35,136 bases of DNA from CAYVQA01 sp045119035 (GTDB lineage Bacteria > Bacillota_I > Bacilli_A > ML615J-28 > CAG-313): NCBI GenBank assembly GCA_045119035.1, contig JBGVCU010000008.1, forward strand, positions 1 through 35,136, read 5' to 3'. Below, in pieces: positions 24,790 to 34,256 of the stretch. The notes beneath the pieces are model-generated. The model saw nothing but the letters and a program-made list of their open reading frames with translations. It was not told the origin of the DNA and made no database searches. Numbering within the stretch: position 1 is the first letter of the stretch; each line of letters begins with the position of its first letter. The position numbers were made by a program, and so were the translations under genes.

Positions 24790-26690
24790 TGAATAATAAT
24801 GAACATAATGAATTTGATTCATTAGAAAAAATATTTAAAGAATCAGAAGAAGAACTTAAAAAGAATCCTAAAAATATTAAAGCATTATTTAACCTAACTC
24901 TTTTGAAAGTTCCTTTTATAAAACAAAATCCAGAAGAAATTTTAAAAGATTTACTTTATTTATATAAAAAACTATCATCAAAAAGAGATATTTTAGCAAA
25001 CTATATTGCTCAGTGTTATGCTGAATTAAACGATTTTGATAAAGGATATGAGTATGCTAAAGAAGCATTAAAATTACCAGAACAATTACGTTTTGAAGGA
25101 TATTTTACTCTAATTCAAATGTGTATGTTTAAAGGTAATGAGTATTTTGATGAGGCTTTAGACTATCTTGATGAAGCTTTACAACTAGATTTAGAAGAAG
25201 AAATAAAATTACATTTTTATTCATTAAAATTAGAGTTATTTATTCGTAAACAAGATAAAGAAGCATTTGATAAAGCATTAAATGAAATTTATTTAATCTT
25301 CGGTAATAAAATAGAAGTATTATATGAAAAGATTAATGGAATGCTATCTTTTAATGTATCTAAAGAAGAGAAAATAACTTATATTGATGAACTAAAATAT
25401 TTAGTAGAACAATATCCTGATGATTTCTTTATCAATATTGGTTATATAAATATTTATAAACAATTAGAAATGTTTGATCAAGCATTAGTAGCTTTAGATA
25501 ATTTTGATAAAGTAAATAATAAATATCATGACCAAATTGTTAAAGAAAAATTAGATATTTATGTTTATTTAGATGAAGAAAATAAAGCTATAGAACTTTT
25601 AACTGAATATAAAGAAAGTGCTGAAAATAAATTCTATGCTAATATTTTATTTTTCACATATTATAGCCAAAACGAAAATTTAATTTTTAAAGCACTTCCA
25701 TATATTGAAGAAATCTATGAAGAAAATTCAAATAATGATATATTTGAATCATTATGTAGGACATTAATTTTGCTTGATGAAAGAAAAAAGTTAGCAGAAT
25801 ATTCTTATAAACATTTAGAAAAAGATCCAAACAATCAACGTGCAAATTTTTATGTAGGTCAAAATGGTTGTTTAATTGGATTATCATATGATGAAGTTGT
25901 TGGTTATTTTAATAAATCAAGAGTTGGATATAATTTCTTTTCATTAATTGAAATGATTTATCATAGTAAAGATCCAAAACCGTTTATTAAATTATTTAAT
26001 AAAGAAATAAAAAAAGCATTTAAATCTAATAATCCAAGAATATTGATTTTACTTGCTGAAATATTATTAAAAGGTGAATTTACAAAACCTAAGCCAAAAC
26101 TTGCAAAAAAACTTATTGAAAAAGCTTCATATATCTTACACAATCCGACTGATGTTAAAGACGGATTTGTTGAAATCCAAGATTATACTACAGGACTTAT
26201 GGGAAGATATTATGAACTATACGAAAATGATTTAAAAGCAGCTGGTGATTTTTATGAAAAAGGTGCTGAATCATTTTTTGATCAACCAAGAGACTATTTA
26301 ATATTAGGGTCATATTATATTCATAAATATTTAAAAGGTATTGGTACAAATGTAGACATTGAAAAAGCAGTCAGAAAATTAAAAGATTTTGACGAAGAAT
26401 ATAAATACACAAAATCTAATTTAATTTGTTTTGAAGCTTATTTATCAATGTTAGGTAAATATGATAAAGATGTAAATTTAATTTTAGAGAATTTAGAAAA
26501 TGATTACTATTTTGCAAGATATGATTTAAATCGCTATATGCTATTAAAACAATTTACAAAACACTATAATTTAGAATCAGATAAATTAAAAGAATTAGAT
26601 TTTAATAATTCTTTAAAATATGCATCTTATAAGGAATTAGAGTATTATAAAAAACATAAAGATGATAAAATTTATTATCCATTTATTTAG
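24789..26690 (+). CDS. TPR-repeat protein
   Basis: This 633-residue acidic helical protein is built mainly of tetratricopeptide-like repeats (for example YIAQCYAELNDFDKGYEYAKEALKL, FDEALDYLDEALQLDLEEEIK). It has no signal peptide, no membrane segment and no catalytic domain. It overlaps the smpB stop by one base, so it is translationally coupled, and it ends overlapping the convergent gene at 26683 by 8 bases. The role is probably as a binding scaffold; its linkage to rnr-smpB is positional only. Confidence 0.8.
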   Translation: MNNNEHNEFDSLEKIFKESEEELKKNPKNIKALFNLTLLKVPFIKQNPEEILKDLLYLYKKLSSKRDILANYIAQCYAELNDFDKGYEYAKEALKLPEQLRFEGYFTLIQMCMFKGNEYFDEALDYLDEALQLDLEEEIKLHFYSLKLELFIRKQDKEAFDKALNEIYLIFGNKIEVLYEKINGMLSFNVSKEEKITYIDELKYLVEQYPDDFFINIGYINIYKQLEMFDQALVALDNFDKVNNKYHDQIVKEKLDIYVYLDEENKAIELLTEYKESAENKFYANILFFTYYSQNENLIFKALPYIEEIYEENSNNDIFESLCRTLILLDERKKLAEYSYKHLEKDPNNQRANFYVGQNGCLIGLSYDEVVGYFNKSRVGYNFFSLIEMIYHSKDPKPFIKLFNKEIKKAFKSNNPRILILLAEILLKGEFTKPKPKLAKKLIEKASYILHNPTDVKDGFVEIQDYTTGLMGRYYELYENDLKAAGDFYEKGAESFFDQPRDYLILGSYYIHKYLKGIGTNVDIEKAVRKLKDFDEEYKYTKSNLICFEAYLSMLGKYDKDVNLILENLENDYYFARYDLNRYMLLKQFTKHYNLESDKLKELDFNNSLKYASYKELEYYKKHKDDKIYYPFI

Positions 26691-26985
26691 AATTTATTTT
26701 ATTTTTTAATGTATTTATTTCATTATTTAATTTATATACAAGTTTCTCTAAATCACAATATTGTTTTGGAGATGGCGGTAATTGATTAGAACCTTGAGCA
26801 TTAAAGGTTAATATAATTTGTCCAACAAGCTCAAACCAATTTCCAATTGAGTTTTGTTCTGAAACTGTAAGAACTGATGATATTAAATATCCAATAATTG
26901 TTCCAAGTGTTGTAAACTCAAGTGGTGTTAATGAGTTTAACCATGTTGAAAAGTCTTTAATTTCTCTAAAGTTAAAGTTTTCCAT
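26683..26985 (-). CDS. Hypothetical protein with hydrophobic segment, 100 aa
   Basis: This protein is of unknown family. It has a central hydrophobic stretch (TTLGTIIGYLISSVL, about 24-40) and a C-terminal coiled coil (LEKLVYKLNNEINTLKNKINSK). GAGGTGG stands 5 bases before the ATG at 26985; a TTG or ATG slightly upstream is possible. It is convergent with the TPR gene and divergent from gltX. The promoter region to its right is shared with gltX. Confidence 0.65.
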   Translation of the reverse strand: MENFNFREIKDFSTWLNSLTPLEFTTLGTIIGYLISSVLTVSEQNSIGNWFELVGQIILTFNAQGSNQLPPSPKQYCDLEKLVYKLNNEINTLKNKINSK

Positions 26986-27039
26986 ATGCCACCTCAAATT
27001 ATTATATTATTTATAGATATTTTAAATGATTTATATTAC

Positions 27040-27068
27040 TTGAAAAAAACGGGTAAATATGTTAAAAT
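27040..27068 (+). promoter_or_regulatory. Promoter of gltX
   Basis: TTGAAA (27040-27045), a 17-base spacer and TAAAAT (27063-27068) with TG just upstream. The gene's ribosome binding site (GAAAGTG) and ATG at 27102 follow. Confidence 0.55.
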
Positions 27069-27101
27069 TAAAAAGTTAAAATAGAAAGTGATAAAATTTA
27101 T

Positions 27102-28769
27102 ATGAATAAATATCAAGAACTAGCAAACTTAATTTTTCCAGATATTACTGAAACAATTAGTGATTTAGAAGCAAGATATCCAGCAAGAAATTTACCAGCT
27201 GGTGCAATGGTTACACGTTTTGCTCCAAGTCCTACAGGATTCTTACATACTGGAAGTTTATTTGCAGCAATGATTTCAAGAAAATTTGCTGTACAAACAA
27301 ATGGGGTATTTTTCTTAAGATTAGAAGATACTGATACAAAAAGAGAAATTGCAGGTAGTGGAAATAGTTTGATTACACAACTTGCTACATTTGGAGTTAA
27401 TCAAACAGAAGGATATAATGGTGATAAACCAGAATTTGGTAATTATGGACCTTATGTTCAAAGTCAAAGAGCTAATATTTACAAAGTAGTAATTAAATAT
27501 ATGTTAGAAAACAATTTAGCATATCCATGTTTCTGTAGTCCAGAAGAACTTACTTCAATGAGAAAAAGTCAAGAAGAAAAGAAAGAAAACTTTGGGTACT
27601 ATGCAAATTATGCTAAATGTTCATTCTTAACTCCAGAAGAACAAATTGAAAGAATTAAAAATGGTGAATCATTTGTAATTAGATTTAGATCAAGTGGTGA
27701 TTATCATAATAAAGTTGTAATTAATGATGCTATTCGTGGAACAATCGAAATGGCACAAAATGACCAACATATTGTTATTTATAAATCTGATGGTCTTCCA
27801 ACATATCACTTTGCTCATTTAGTTGATGATCATTTCATGAGAACAACTCATGTTACACGTGGTGAAGAATGGATGCCAAGTTTACCAATTCATATTGAAT
27901 TATTTAACACAATGGGGTGGGAAGCTCCAAAATATGCACATTTACCTGTTATTATGAAATTAGATAATGGCAATAGAAGAAAATTATCTAAACGTAAGGA
28001 TGATGAAGCTGCAGTTTCATTCTTCTTAGAGCAAGGATATCCAATTGAAGGATTTATGGAATATCTTTATACAATTGCTAATTCAAATTATGAAGGATGG
28101 AGACTTGAAAACCCTACATTAAATAAAGATGATTTTATGTTCTCATTTGATAAAATGAGTTTAGATGGAGCTTTATTTGATTTAGGAAAAGTTAAATTCT
28201 TCTGTAAAGAAAAATTAGGAAATATGTCAACAGAAGAATTTGCAAGAAGTTCTTATGAATATGCAAAACATTATGATCAAGAATTATGTTCATTAATTGA
28301 AATAGATTTTGATTACTATAAACAAATTGTTTCAATTGAAAGAGAACAAGAAAAACCAAGAAAAGATTATGAAAAATATGCAGATGTAGCTCCATTAATT
28401 AAATTCTTCTATGATGAACATTATGATGAATTATTAAAAGAGGGATATCCATTTAGTGAAAATATTTCTAAAGAAAATATCATTAAATTATTATCTACAT
28501 ATGTTGAAAAATTTGATTTAAATTTATCTGAAGAAGATTGGTTTAATCAAATGAAAGAAATTGCTGTTTTATGTGGATTTGCAGCAACTCCAAAAGAATG
28601 GAAGAAAAACAAAGAAGCATTCCCTGGACATGTTGGAGATTTAGCAAGTTCTTTAAGAGTGGTTCTTTCTTTAAGACAACAATCACCAAATCTATATAAT
28701 ATTATGCAAATATTAGGACGTGAAAAAGTAGTATCACGCATTAATAAAGCATTAGATTCTTTAAAATAG
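27102..28769 (+). CDS. gltX: Glutamyl-tRNA synthetase
   Basis: The 555-residue enzyme charges tRNA-Glu. The class I HIGH-like motif is in FAPSPTGFLHTGSL (about residues 41-54), and the KMSKS-like motif is RRKLSKRKDD (about 289-298). It is longer than the common 470-490 residues, with an N-terminal extension of about 35 residues (MNKYQELANLIFPDITETISDLEARYPARNLP) seen in a subgroup of Bacillota enzymes. Catalytic and anticodon-binding regions look complete. A PH-like gene follows at 8 bases. Confidence 0.95.
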   Translation: MNKYQELANLIFPDITETISDLEARYPARNLPAGAMVTRFAPSPTGFLHTGSLFAAMISRKFAVQTNGVFFLRLEDTDTKREIAGSGNSLITQLATFGVNQTEGYNGDKPEFGNYGPYVQSQRANIYKVVIKYMLENNLAYPCFCSPEELTSMRKSQEEKKENFGYYANYAKCSFLTPEEQIERIKNGESFVIRFRSSGDYHNKVVINDAIRGTIEMAQNDQHIVIYKSDGLPTYHFAHLVDDHFMRTTHVTRGEEWMPSLPIHIELFNTMGWEAPKYAHLPVIMKLDNGNRRKLSKRKDDEAAVSFFLEQGYPIEGFMEYLYTIANSNYEGWRLENPTLNKDDFMFSFDKMSLDGALFDLGKVKFFCKEKLGNMSTEEFARSSYEYAKHYDQELCSLIEIDFDYYKQIVSIEREQEKPRKDYEKYADVAPLIKFFYDEHYDELLKEGYPFSENISKENIIKLLSTYVEKFDLNLSEEDWFNQMKEIAVLCGFAATPKEWKKNKEAFPGHVGDLASSLRVVLSLRQQSPNLYNIMQILGREKVVSRINKALDSLK

Positions 28770-28777
28770 GAGTTGTA

Positions 28778-29155
28778 ATGTTACGTTGGTATAATGGTAC
28801 ATTAAACAAATTAAGAAAAATTAGCGTTGATGACGTTAAAAATAACACTTTTGATTTGTTAAGTGATAATGAAATCATTATGTCTGCTTATAAAAGAAAT
28901 AAGTGTTATGTTATTTTTACAGATCAAAAAATAATAGTTTGCAATGTAAGAGGATTAATAGGAAGAAAACAAGATTATACCGTTATTCCATATGATAGAA
29001 TTACTTCATATTCTGTAAGAGCAAAAGCTTCAGTTGATAATGATTGTCAATTAGAAGTATCAATTCCAGGATTATGGAAGGTAAGATTTAAATTTAGTGG
29101 AACATGCGATGTAAAGTCAGTTATTAAAATGATATCTTATCATCATCAAAAATAA
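28778..29155 (+). CDS. PH-like domain protein
   Basis: The 125-residue soluble protein has the beta pattern of bacterial PH domains: EIIMSAYKRNKCYVIFTDQKIIVCNVRGLIGRKQDYTVIPYDRITSYSVR, then LEVSIPGLWKVRFKFSG and a C-terminal helix VKSVIKMISYH. Such proteins (bPH_1 type) bind partners or lipids; the function is not known. GGAG is 6 bases before the ATG; the gene is 8 bases after gltX, so it is cotranscribed. Confidence 0.8.
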   Translation: MLRWYNGTLNKLRKISVDDVKNNTFDLLSDNEIIMSAYKRNKCYVIFTDQKIIVCNVRGLIGRKQDYTVIPYDRITSYSVRAKASVDNDCQLEVSIPGLWKVRFKFSGTCDVKSVIKMISYHHQK

Positions 29156-29175
29156 ATAAAACTAGAGCGATTAAA

Positions 29176-29366
29176 ATGAATAATAAATTTAATTTATTCC
29201 ATCAATTTGTCAAGTTTTAATTGGAGCACTTGGTATAATTTCTTTTTTCTTAGTTGTTATAAATGATTTAATATCGATTAAATGGATTATAACTTTTATT
29301 CTAGCTATAGCATTATTTGTTATCGGAATTATAAGAATTTGTGATTATAAAAAGAATAAACAATAA
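29176..29366 (+). pseudogene. Small membrane protein gene, apparently frameshifted
   Basis: The ATG at 29176 opens MNNKFNLFHQFVKF and meets TAA. In another frame the sequence continues LIGALGIISFFLVVINDLISIKWIITFILAIALFVIGIIRICDYKKNKQ to TAA 29364, two clear membrane helices with a basic tail. A single-base shift near 29217 would join them. There is only a weak ribosome binding site. A real short gene starting at a rare codon is possible. A terminator follows at 29383. Confidence 0.4.
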
Positions 29367-29382
29367 TTTTATATAATTATTT

Positions 29383-29407
29383 AAAACGACAGTTAATCTG
29401 TCGTTTT
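29383..29407 (+). terminator. Terminator after the gltX group
   Basis: ACGACAG and CTGTCGT pair around TTAAT, extended by A and T runs, followed by seven T. Confidence 0.8.
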
Positions 29408-29461
29408 TTTATTATTATTCAATCACTTAATAAAATTAATAAAGAAAAATTATCATAAATA

Positions 29462-29491
29462 TTGTAAAATTACTCTAAAAAATAGTATAAT
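29462..29491 (+). promoter_or_regulatory. Promoter of the peptidase operon
   Basis: TTGTAA (29462-29467), 18-base spacer, TATAAT (29486-29491). RNA would start near 29498, leaving a short leader with TGGAGGT before the ATG at 29524. Confidence 0.6.
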
Positions 29492-29523
29492 ATTTGTAAT
29501 TTACTAACTATGGAGGTATAGAT

Positions 29524-30774
29524 ATGAAGTATGAAAGTTTTAAATTATTAGACAAAATTTCATTTGTAAGAACAGGTGGATCAAGTGAGGAGTTAAAAGC
29601 AGCAGAAATTCTTAAAGATGAATGTATTAAGCTTGGAGTTGATGCTCATATTGAAAGCTTCAAAGTAGATGGATATAAGGAAATTAAAGCAGAACTTAAT
29701 TTTATTAATCCTAATTTTAGTGTTGAATGTGTTTGCGTTGGTATGAGTTCATCAACACCAGATGAAGGAATTGAAGCAGAATTTACTTATGTTACAAGTT
29801 TAGCTGATGCAACTATTCAAGATTTAAAAGGTAAAATTTGTTTAGTTCATTCAAAACTTGTAAATGTTAAACTATATAAAAAATTAGTTGAAAAAGGTGC
29901 TGCAGCATTAGTTTTATGTTGTGGTGATGTTTATAGAGATAAAGATGATGTCGATTTAGATCCTTATATGTTAAGAAATCGTCATTATGATAATGGTAAA
30001 ATCCCTTCTGTTTGTATCAGAATGAAAGATGCTGAATATGTATTAAGACAAAAACCTCAAAAAGCTAAAGTTGTTATGCTTGAAGAAGAATTACAAAACG
30101 ATTCACACAATGTTGTAGCAACAATTCCTGGTTCAACTTATCCAAATGAAGTTGTTGTTTTTACTGCTCATTATGATTCTGTAAGTTATTCAAAAGGAGC
30201 TTATGATAATGCTACTGGATCAACTGGAATTATGCAACTTTTAGCATATTTTAAAGAACATACACCAAAAAGAACATGTAAATTTGTTTGGTGTGGTTCT
30301 GAAGAAATGGGACTATTAGGATCTAAAGCATATGTTAAAGATCATAAAGATGAATTAGTTGATTATAAATTATGTATTAATATTGATATGATTGGATGTA
30401 CAATTGGTTCTGATATTGCATGTTGTTCATGCAATAACTCACTTGTTAATTTTATTAAATATTTAGGATATGAAGTAGGATTTGCAATTGAACCTCGCCA
30501 AGGTGTTTATTCATCAGATTCAACATCATTTGCTGATGGTGGTGTACCAGCTTTATCATTTGCAAGACTTGCGCCTGCTGGTGGAGCTCAAATTCATTCT
30601 CATCGTGATGTAATGGATTTTTTAGAAGAAAATAATTACTATAAAACATGTGATTTTATTAGTTTATTTGCAGAACGTTTAATAAATTCTGTAGTATTCC
30701 CTGTGGAAAAAGAAATTCCTGATAATGTTAAAGAAGATATTGAATATTATACAGGTAGAAAAGAAAGAAAATAG
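29524..30774 (+). CDS. M28-family zinc aminopeptidase
   Basis: The 416-residue peptidase shows the M28 metal ligands: His in FTAHYDSV (residue 216), Asp in GAYDNATGS, Glu-Glu in GSEEMGLLGS (catalytic Glu and ligand), Asp in NIDMIG, and His in AQIHSHRD. A PA-like insert lies at about 85-170. No signal peptide is present, so it is cytoplasmic. It likely trims N-terminal residues from peptides. It is 8 bases ahead of the M3 oligopeptidase, which would supply peptides from larger substrates: together a peptide-salvage pair. Confidence 0.88.
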   Translation: MKYESFKLLDKISFVRTGGSSEELKAAEILKDECIKLGVDAHIESFKVDGYKEIKAELNFINPNFSVECVCVGMSSSTPDEGIEAEFTYVTSLADATIQDLKGKICLVHSKLVNVKLYKKLVEKGAAALVLCCGDVYRDKDDVDLDPYMLRNRHYDNGKIPSVCIRMKDAEYVLRQKPQKAKVVMLEEELQNDSHNVVATIPGSTYPNEVVVFTAHYDSVSYSKGAYDNATGSTGIMQLLAYFKEHTPKRTCKFVWCGSEEMGLLGSKAYVKDHKDELVDYKLCINIDMIGCTIGSDIACCSCNNSLVNFIKYLGYEVGFAIEPRQGVYSSDSTSFADGGVPALSFARLAPAGGAQIHSHRDVMDFLEENNYYKTCDFISLFAERLINSVVFPVEKEIPDNVKEDIEYYTGRKERK

Positions 30775-30782
30775 GTATTTTT

Positions 30783-32558
30783 ATGAATTTAACATGGGAT
30801 TTAGAGATATTATATAAAGGATATGATGATCCTAAATATATTAATGATTTAGAAAAAGCAAAAGAACTAATTAGAGAAATTAATGAATTAGCTTTAAACT
30901 TAGATGAAAATAAAAAAGTTGAGTGTATTGAAAAATCTTTAAAAAATGATGAAGAATTAAATAGAGTATTAAGTGATTTATTCTCTTATTCTAGTTTAAG
31001 AACATCAACTAATGTAAATGACTTTGAAGCTTTAGGTAAACTTGGTGAACTTTCTATGATGCTACAAGAAACAGTTGTAGCAAATGTAACATTTCAAAAA
31101 TTTATTAAAGATTTTGATTTAGATAGCTTAGCAAAAGAAAGTGAATTAATCAAAACTTATTTATTTATTTTAAAGAAATCTCAACAAGAAGCGTTGCATA
31201 TGTTATCTGATAAAGAAGAAGTATTAGCTTCTAAATTAAACTTAGTTGGCTCTTCATCATGGAGTGATTTACAATCAGCATTAACATCAAATTTAATGAT
31301 TAAAGTTGATGGTTTTGATCAAAAAATGCCGCTTTCAAGTGTTAGAAATCTAGCGTATGAAAATGATCCAGTTGTTAGAAAAAATGGATATTTAGCAGAA
31401 GTTGCTGCATACAAAAATATTGATACATCTGTAGCAATGGCACTTAATAATATTAAACGTGAAGTTAATATAATGTGTGAATTACGTGGATATAAAGATG
31501 CATTAGAAAAAACATTAATTCAATCTAATATGACAAAATCAACACTTGATGCTATGATTGAAGCAATTAAAGAAGAAGCACCAAGCTTTAGAAAATACTT
31601 TAAGTTAAAAGCACAAGCATTAGGTCATAAAAATGGTTTACCTTTCTATGATTTATTTGCTCCAATGGGAAGTTTAACTAAAACTTATACAATAGAAGAA
31701 GCAAAAGATGAAGTATTAGCAGTTTACCGATCATTTAGTGAACCATTATATGAAATGGGTAAACGTGCATTTGAAGAAAGATGGATCGATGTAGAGCCTA
31801 AAGAAGGTAAAGCAGGAGGAGCTTTCTGCGCAGGTCTTGATAACTATGGACAAAGTCGAATTCTTACTAACTTTACTGGTTCTTTAAGTGATATTCAAAC
31901 AATAGCTCATGAATTAGGACATGCATATCATGGTCAAGTATGTTTAAATAATGCTATTTTAAATAGAGATTATCCAATGCCACTTGCTGAAACAGCATCA
32001 ATTCTTTGTGAAACACTTATGGGTAAAAAAATGATGGGAGAATTAACAGATCCTAATGAATTATTAACTGTTGTTGAATGTTCTTTACAAAATGATTCTC
32101 AATGTGTAATTGACATTTTATCTAGATATTTATTTGAAACTGATGTTTTAGCAACTCCAATTTCTAAACCATTATCTAGTGATGACATGTGTAAAATGAT
32201 GTTAAATGCTCAAGATGCTTCATATGGAGATGGTCTTGATAAAGAATATCGTCATCCGTATATGTGGTTATGTAAAGGACACTACTATAGTGCAGGACTT
32301 AACTTCTATAATTGGCCATATGCATTTGGATTATTATATGGTAAAGGATTATATAAACAATATATTAAAGATAAAGAAGCATTTGTTAAAAACTATGATC
32401 AAATGTTAATGAATACTGGTATGATGAGTGTCGAAGAAGTTGCTATGAAAATGGGAATTGATGTGACTAAGAAAGATTTCTGGATTGAAAGTTTAAAATT
32501 TATTGAAGAAGATATTGATTTATTTGAAAAACTTTTAAAGGAATTAAAAATGATATAA
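30783..32558 (+). CDS. pepF: M3-family oligoendopeptidase F
   Basis: The 591-residue protein matches PepF in length. The zinc site is HELGHAYHG (His376-Glu377-x-x-His380), with the third ligand Glu further on in AETASILCE. It hydrolyses short peptides inside the cell. The ATG at 30783 is preceded by TAGGT, within the end of the M28 gene. A strong terminator follows. The N-terminal helical region (LTWDLEILYKGYDD) is typical of the family. Confidence 0.92.
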   Translation: MNLTWDLEILYKGYDDPKYINDLEKAKELIREINELALNLDENKKVECIEKSLKNDEELNRVLSDLFSYSSLRTSTNVNDFEALGKLGELSMMLQETVVANVTFQKFIKDFDLDSLAKESELIKTYLFILKKSQQEALHMLSDKEEVLASKLNLVGSSSWSDLQSALTSNLMIKVDGFDQKMPLSSVRNLAYENDPVVRKNGYLAEVAAYKNIDTSVAMALNNIKREVNIMCELRGYKDALEKTLIQSNMTKSTLDAMIEAIKEEAPSFRKYFKLKAQALGHKNGLPFYDLFAPMGSLTKTYTIEEAKDEVLAVYRSFSEPLYEMGKRAFEERWIDVEPKEGKAGGAFCAGLDNYGQSRILTNFTGSLSDIQTIAHELGHAYHGQVCLNNAILNRDYPMPLAETASILCETLMGKKMMGELTDPNELLTVVECSLQNDSQCVIDILSRYLFETDVLATPISKPLSSDDMCKMMLNAQDASYGDGLDKEYRHPYMWLCKGHYYSAGLNFYNWPYAFGLLYGKGLYKQYIKDKEAFVKNYDQMLMNTGMMSVEEVAMKMGIDVTKKDFWIESLKFIEEDIDLFEKLLKELKMI

Positions 32559-32561
32559 TAA

Positions 32562-32594
32562 AATAACCACATATTTAATAAATATGTGGTTATT
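32562..32594. terminator. Terminator after pepF
   Basis: The 16-base arms (32562-32577 and 32579-32594) are perfectly complementary. T-rich sequence follows on the plus strand and A-rich sequence precedes it, so it could work in both directions. Confidence 0.75.
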
Positions 32595-32629
32595 ATTTTT
32601 AATTATAATATAATTTATTAGGTGATAAA

Positions 32630-33355
32630 TTGAATAAAGAAATTAATACTATTATTATTCCTTTAAGTGGTAAAGGTACAAGGATGTATCCAGTTACAAA
32701 GGTGATTGAGAAAGCAATGCTGCCAATAAGAAATGTCCCAGCAATCGATTATATTATTAAAGAAGCACTTGAATTAAATATTTCTAATTATATAATTGTC
32801 ATGAATGAAGAACAATCAAATGTTAAAAAGTATTTAATAAACAGTTATAAAAGTTTAAAATTTACTTTTGTTTATCAAAATGACAATAGTGGTTTAGGAA
32901 AAGCAATATTATTATGTAAAGAGTATGTTAATGATGATTATTTTTATGTAAGTTTATGTGATGAATTGTTTATAAATAATCCACTTATTGTATTAAAAAA
33001 TCAGTTTAATAAAATGATTAGTGATGTACATTTAATAGGAATAAAGAAAGTTTCTAAAAGAAATACTAAAAAATATGGAATTGTTAAATGTAAAAAAGAC
33101 TTAATTATAGCTGGAATTGAAAAACCAACTAATAATCCAATTAGTAAAAATGCAATTGTTGGTAGATATTTGTTTAATAAAAAAATATTTCAGTATTTAA
33201 AAGATTGTAATGAAAAAGAAATTGGTTTATCTAATGTTATATTTAATAATTTAGATAATGATTTATTTTATTCAGTAAATCTTATTGGTAAAAGATTTGA
33301 TATTGGAAATGTTTCAGGATATAAAAAAGCCTTCAATAAAATGAAGACTGTATAA
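32630..33355 (+). CDS. GalU-like nucleotidyltransferase
   Basis: This 241-residue protein starts at TTG 32630 (TAGGTGA upstream). The N-terminus IIPLSGKGTRMYPVTKVIEKAMLPIRNVP matches UTP-glucose-1-phosphate uridylyltransferase (nucleotide loop GxGTR and conserved Lys), followed by FVYQNDNSGLGKAILLCKE. The metal-binding Asp region reads SLCDELF instead of the usual LGDD. It is about 50 residues shorter than GalU and lacks part of the C-terminal dimer region, so substrate and activity are uncertain. Its stop lies three bases before the tRNA, which runs the other way. Confidence 0.75.
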   Translation: MNKEINTIIIPLSGKGTRMYPVTKVIEKAMLPIRNVPAIDYIIKEALELNISNYIIVMNEEQSNVKKYLINSYKSLKFTFVYQNDNSGLGKAILLCKEYVNDDYFYVSLCDELFINNPLIVLKNQFNKMISDVHLIGIKKVSKRNTKKYGIVKCKKDLIIAGIEKPTNNPISKNAIVGRYLFNKKIFQYLKDCNEKEIGLSNVIFNNLDNDLFYSVNLIGKRFDIGNVSGYKKAFNKMKTV

Positions 33356-33357
33356 GA

Positions 33358-33432
33358 TGGAGTGCCTAGAAGGAATTGAACCCTCATCAATAGGACCGGA
33401 ACCCATTGCTTTATCCATTAAGCTATAGACAC
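33358..33432 (-). tRNA. tRNA-Arg, anticodon CCG
   Basis: The 75 bases, read on the minus strand, fold fully: acceptor GTGTCTA/TAGGCAC (7 pairs with one G-T), D stem GCTT/AAGC, anticodon stem ATGGG/CCTAT with loop TTCCGGT (anticodon CCG at the centre), variable loop of 4, T stem GAGGG/CCTTC with TTCAATT, and an encoded CCA. It would read CGG (Arg). The discriminator base is T, unusual for tRNA-Arg, so amino-acid identity rests on the anticodon and an Arg-like D loop. It is transcribed towards the end of the GalU-like gene. Confidence 0.88.
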
Positions 33433-33491
33433 ATTTATATATTAATATTAACATATCTTAAATATATTTTCAAGTAAGATAGTTTTTTGTC

Positions 33492-33520
33492 TTGAAAAAA
33501 TATGAAAAATATGATATTAT
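33492..33520 (+). promoter_or_regulatory. Promoter of tcdA
   Basis: TTGAAA (33492-33497), 17-base spacer, TATTAT (33515-33520) with TG upstream. It overlaps the possible start at 33502 and so supports the ATG at 33544. Confidence 0.55.
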
Positions 33521-33543
33521 ATTTAAGTAGTGAGGGTTATTTT

Positions 33544-34245
33544 ATGGATCAATTTGAAAGAACTAAATTGCTGATTGGTAATGATAATTTTGATAAACTT
33601 GCAAAAGCAAAAGTTGCTGTATTTGGAATCGGTGGCGTTGGAGGATATGTTTGTGAAGCTTTAGTTAGAAGTGGGATTAAACATATTGCTTTAATTGATA
33701 ATGATACAGTTTCTTTATCAAATTTAAATAGACAAATTATTGCAACACATGATACTATTGGAAAATTAAAAGTTGAAGTAATGAAAGAAAGATTACTATC
33801 TATTAATAAAGAAGTTGAAGTTGAATGTATTAATACATTTTTACTGAAAAATGAAGATAATATCATTGATTTTGCTAAATATGACTATTTAATTGATGCA
33901 TTAGATACTGTAACAGCAAAAATTACAATTATTGAAGAAGCTACAAGATTAAATAAATTAGTTATCAGTTCAATGGGTACAGGTAATAAACTAAATCCAA
34001 CTATGTTAGAAGTTGCTGATATTTATAAAACGACTGTGTGCCCACTTGCTAGAGTAATGCGTAATGAACTAAAGAAAAGAAATATTAAACAATTAAAAGT
34101 AGTTTATTCAAAAGAAAATCCAATTAAACCATCAAGTATTATTGATAATGATAAAGCTATTCCAGCTAGTTGTGCCTTTGTTCCAAGTGTTGCAGGACTT
34201 ATTATTGCAAGTGAAGTTGTTAAAGATCTTATTAATAGAAATTAA
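33544..34245 (+). CDS. tcdA: TcdA, tRNA threonylcarbamoyladenosine dehydratase
   Basis: This 233-residue ThiF/E1-like enzyme has the ATP-binding loop FGIGGVGGYV (about 27-36), LIDNDTVSLSNLNRQ, and DALDTVTAKI. The C-terminal CPLARVMRNELKKR and the conserved Ser-Lys-Glu segment place it with TcdA (YgdL), which converts t6A37 to its cyclic form in tRNAs. The start at 33544 is preferred (GTGAGGG upstream); the longer frame from 33502 overlaps the promoter. The thioesterase gene follows at 11 bases. Confidence 0.9.
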   Translation: MDQFERTKLLIGNDNFDKLAKAKVAVFGIGGVGGYVCEALVRSGIKHIALIDNDTVSLSNLNRQIIATHDTIGKLKVEVMKERLLSINKEVEVECINTFLLKNEDNIIDFAKYDYLIDALDTVTAKITIIEEATRLNKLVISSMGTGNKLNPTMLEVADIYKTTVCPLARVMRNELKKRNIKQLKVVYSKENPIKPSSIIDNDKAIPASCAFVPSVAGLIIASEVVKDLINRN

Positions 34246-34256
34246 TTGAGGTATAT

